Assembly (NCBI GenBank): GCA_902803795.1 | Contig: CADCRC010000024.1 | Location: 1-14,001, forward strand | Direction: 5' to 3' | Source of the DNA: an uncultured Erysipelotrichaceae bacterium | Lineage (GTDB): Bacteria > Bacillota_I > Bacilli_A > RF39 > UBA660 | DNA length: 14,001 nucleotides | Shown: in pieces, positions 12,167 to 14,001 of the stretch | Position numbering within the stretch: position 1 is the stretch's first letter | Layout: every line of letters starts with the position of its first letter | Position numbers and translations under genes: made by a program | Notes under the pieces: model-generated | Told to the model about the DNA's origin: nothing | Database searches by the model: none | The model's input: the letters and a program-made list of their open reading frames with translations, nothing else

Positions 12167-13822
12167 ATGGAAGTAGTAGATATTACATGGAATCCTAATG
12201 AAGAAATAAATTTTTTAGATGAAAACAACTTTGATGATTATGCTTCATATTTAGATACTATAAAAAATCAACTTGAGGATCAAGAATCTATTATAGATGA
12301 TGAACTTAATATTGGAGGATTAAATGCAGCATCATTAAATTTTGATGGCTTTTCTCCTCTATGTGAAATGGGAATGAGTATAAAAAACAATTTAAGAATG
12401 GCAATAGAAGCATTAAATGAATTAAAAAGTATGGCAAAAGATGACATGTTATATCATATGACAAATGAATGGGGTAAACATTATCAAGAAGCATATTATC
12501 ATTTGGAAGAACTAAGAGAAACATATAATAATCATTCAAATGACGATTCTAATAAAAACCAGGCATATCAAGAATATGAAGATTACAAAGATATATATGA
12601 AAGCATAAAATCTAAATATGAATCTTTAGCTGGTCAAGGAAGTGCTTCAAATGCTTTAAATATTAATTTTGTTGAAGCAAGCAAACAAAGTATTGGAAGG
12701 GAAATTATAGGAAGTGTTTCTATACCAAGCGATGTAAGACAAGGTAATTATACTGTTACAACTTTTGATACATTTAAATGGTCACATAGTGCAACAGGAC
12801 AAGGACAAATATATGATTTATGGGTTTCACAAGGAAAACCTACAAGAAATGGTCTTGCATACGTTAATGTATGTGGAGAAGATAGATATCTAATAGCTAC
12901 AACTACAGCATTAGGAAAAACTGGAGATATGGTAGATTTAGATCTTAAAAATGGACAAACACTAAAATGTTTAATAACAGATATTAAAAATCCAAATGAT
13001 TCAAATTATTCAAAATATGGTCATACTCTAACAGATGGAAGCATTAATGTACTTGAATTTGAAGTAACAAAAGAAGCATTTGATTCTCATGGACGACAAA
13101 ATCCATCTACTTCAGTTTATAATCTTGAATGGGATTCAACAAGTCCTGTAACAACAGTAAATAGTCGTGGAAGTATATTTAAAAATGGAGATATAAATAC
13201 ATTTGCAGATGATATTAATTCAAGTGGTGGATCAGGAAGAACTACAAATAAAACATATTCAAATCTAAATGGAATTAGAACAAGTAATTCTGCACCAAAA
13301 ACAACAAATATTGTATATACTAGTAAAAATAATAATAGTCAAAATATTAACGATGGAGTATCATTTCAACCAACAGGCAATGCACAAAAAGATGCAATAG
13401 CATGGGGAAAATCAATTGCAGAAGATAATAGATATGGTTATAAATGGGGTGGAGGACACAATGGCGATGATGGCTCTGGAGGTTATAATTGTTCAGGACT
13501 AATATGTAATGCATATATTAATGCTGGAATACTTCCAAAAGGAAAAGTTATCCAATCAGCTCAGATGCCATCACAATTACCAAAATATGGATTTGAATAT
13601 GTGGGTAATGCGTCAAAAAGTTATGAAGGATTGCAACCTGGAGATATTCTAGTAAAACCAGGATCTCACGTAGAAATGTATGTTGGAAACGGGAAAGTAT
13701 TAGGCGCAAGAGGAGATTATGACAAATCACCGGGTGATTCTAGTGGTGGAGAAATAAGTGTAAGAAAATATGGCAATAGCAATTGGAATGGATATCTAAT
13801 ATACAGATATACTGGAAATTAA
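12167..13822 (+). CDS. NlpC/P60 peptidoglycan hydrolase with signal-less helical N-terminal export-like module
   Basis: Multidomain wall hydrolase, probably cutting stem peptides. Residues 1-120 are an acidic helical module with no signal peptide (MEVVDITWN at the start, ELNIGGLN at 46-53, NEWGKHY at 100-106). Residues 130-160 are a coiled-coil-like linker. Residues 190-305 are beta-rich (YLIATTTALGKTGDMVDLDL, then LKCLITDIK, with Cys 236 and 268), resembling domains next to phage-tail-type lysins and possibly a double-psi barrel. Residues 345-400 are a Ser/Asn/Thr linker. Residues 405-551 are the NlpC/P60 domain, with catalytic Cys in YNCSGLICNAY (C442) and His in GSHVEMYVGNG (H501). The third polar residue is not obvious: GARGDYD stands where relatives often have His. 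The start has AGGAGG 5 bases upstream. The N-terminal module recurs in the next gene, pointing to a shared export route. Confidence 0.85.
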   Translation: MEVVDITWNPNEEINFLDENNFDDYASYLDTIKNQLEDQESIIDDELNIGGLNAASLNFDGFSPLCEMGMSIKNNLRMAIEALNELKSMAKDDMLYHMTNEWGKHYQEAYYHLEELRETYNNHSNDDSNKNQAYQEYEDYKDIYESIKSKYESLAGQGSASNALNINFVEASKQSIGREIIGSVSIPSDVRQGNYTVTTFDTFKWSHSATGQGQIYDLWVSQGKPTRNGLAYVNVCGEDRYLIATTTALGKTGDMVDLDLKNGQTLKCLITDIKNPNDSNYSKYGHTLTDGSINVLEFEVTKEAFDSHGRQNPSTSVYNLEWDSTSPVTTVNSRGSIFKNGDINTFADDINSSGGSGRTTNKTYSNLNGIRTSNSAPKTTNIVYTSKNNNSQNINDGVSFQPTGNAQKDAIAWGKSIAEDNRYGYKWGGGHNGDDGSGGYNCSGLICNAYINAGILPKGKVIQSAQMPSQLPKYGFEYVGNASKSYEGLQPGDILVKPGSHVEMYVGNGKVLGARGDYDKSPGDSSGGEISVRKYGNSNWNGYLIYRYTGN

Positions 13823-13843
13823 TATAAATAAGGGAGGAAAAAA

Positions 13844-14001
13844 ATGGAAGTCGCAAGTATAACATATAATGATGGTGAAGAACCAGCATTTCTAAAAAAA
13901 TCAGATTATGATTCATTTTTAGAATCCTTAGATTCAGTATCTAAAACCTTGGAAGAGCAATCAGAAACAATAAATGAGGAATTACATAATGGTGGATTAA
14001 A
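13844..14001 (+). CDS. Paralogue of the NlpC/P60 protein N-terminal module, truncated by window end
   Basis: Starts 21 bases after the previous stop with a strong GGGAGG Shine-Dalgarno (13832-13837) and stays open for 52 codons to the window edge. Aligned without gaps to the upstream hydrolase, I count 22 identities in the first 52 residues. The shared pattern is MEV at the start, ITxN, EE, FL, LD, LExQ, I, EL and GGL. Like its neighbour it has no signal peptide. The C-terminal domain lies outside the window, so it may or may not be a hydrolase. It belongs to the same operon and shows that the module is reused in tandem. Confidence 0.85.
   Translation, partial: MEVASITYNDGEEPAFLKKSDYDSFLESLDSVSKTLEEQSETINEELHNGGL

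Noticed and set aside
11881..12228. 115-residue minus-strand frame
   Set aside because: Antisense shadow of the 3' end of the 10598 gene; its Ser/Phe/Leu-rich content mirrors Lys/Glu codons, and it overlaps a well-supported Shine-Dalgarno on plus.

Overview
This window comes from a very AT-rich, low-GC Gram-positive-type bacterium, most likely an uncultured member of the Bacilli/Mycoplasmatota-like gut lineages (an RF39-type organism is my guess; the window has no rRNA to prove it). Codons are strongly A/T-biased. All 14 visible stop codons are TAA or TAG and none is TGA, yet tryptophan is written TGG and the standard code gives intact proteins. A FemX-type peptidoglycan-bridge enzyme and an NlpC/P60 wall hydrolase indicate a walled cell rather than a true wall-less mollicute.

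Layout. (1) Bases 1-75 hold the 3' end of a 3-hydroxyacyl-CoA dehydrogenase, followed by a hairpin-rich intergenic stretch and a terminator. (2) At 337-3500 lies an operon of phosphoglucose isomerase, a degenerate HAD (Cof-like) protein and a signal-peptide/one-TM protein of unknown function, closed by a 13-bp-stem terminator. (3) At 3639-5757 lies an operon of cutA, a femX-like gene and ruvA (ruvB is not beside it). A bidirectional terminator separates it from a convergent NifU C-terminal-domain gene (minus strand). (4) At 6123-8452 lies an operon of an unknown coiled-coil protein with a strong internal start site, a slipin/stomatin (SPFH) protein and a LemA protein. (5) At 8524-10461, minus strand, lies a HerA/FtsK-superfamily ATPase. 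(6) Divergent from it, from 10598 to the window end, is a surface/export locus. It encodes a signal-peptide-less helical protein with a long Gly/Ser/Thr/Pro linker and a C-terminal membrane anchor. Next comes a signal-peptide-less protein with a helical N-terminal module, a beta-rich middle domain and an NlpC/P60 hydrolase. Last is a truncated gene whose first 52 residues are clearly paralogous to the hydrolase N-terminus.

The part most likely to be new biology is region 6. Proteins that should act in the wall carry no Sec signal peptide and instead share a conserved acidic helical N-terminal module. This resembles the logic, though not the recognisable sequence, of WXG100/LXG type VII secretion substrates. 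Whether the neighbouring HerA-like ATPase takes part is speculation. A recurring regulatory style is also visible: several genes have a (often extended) -10 box 16-21 bases before the start codon and a GGTGAT-type Shine-Dalgarno. These features correct four gene starts.
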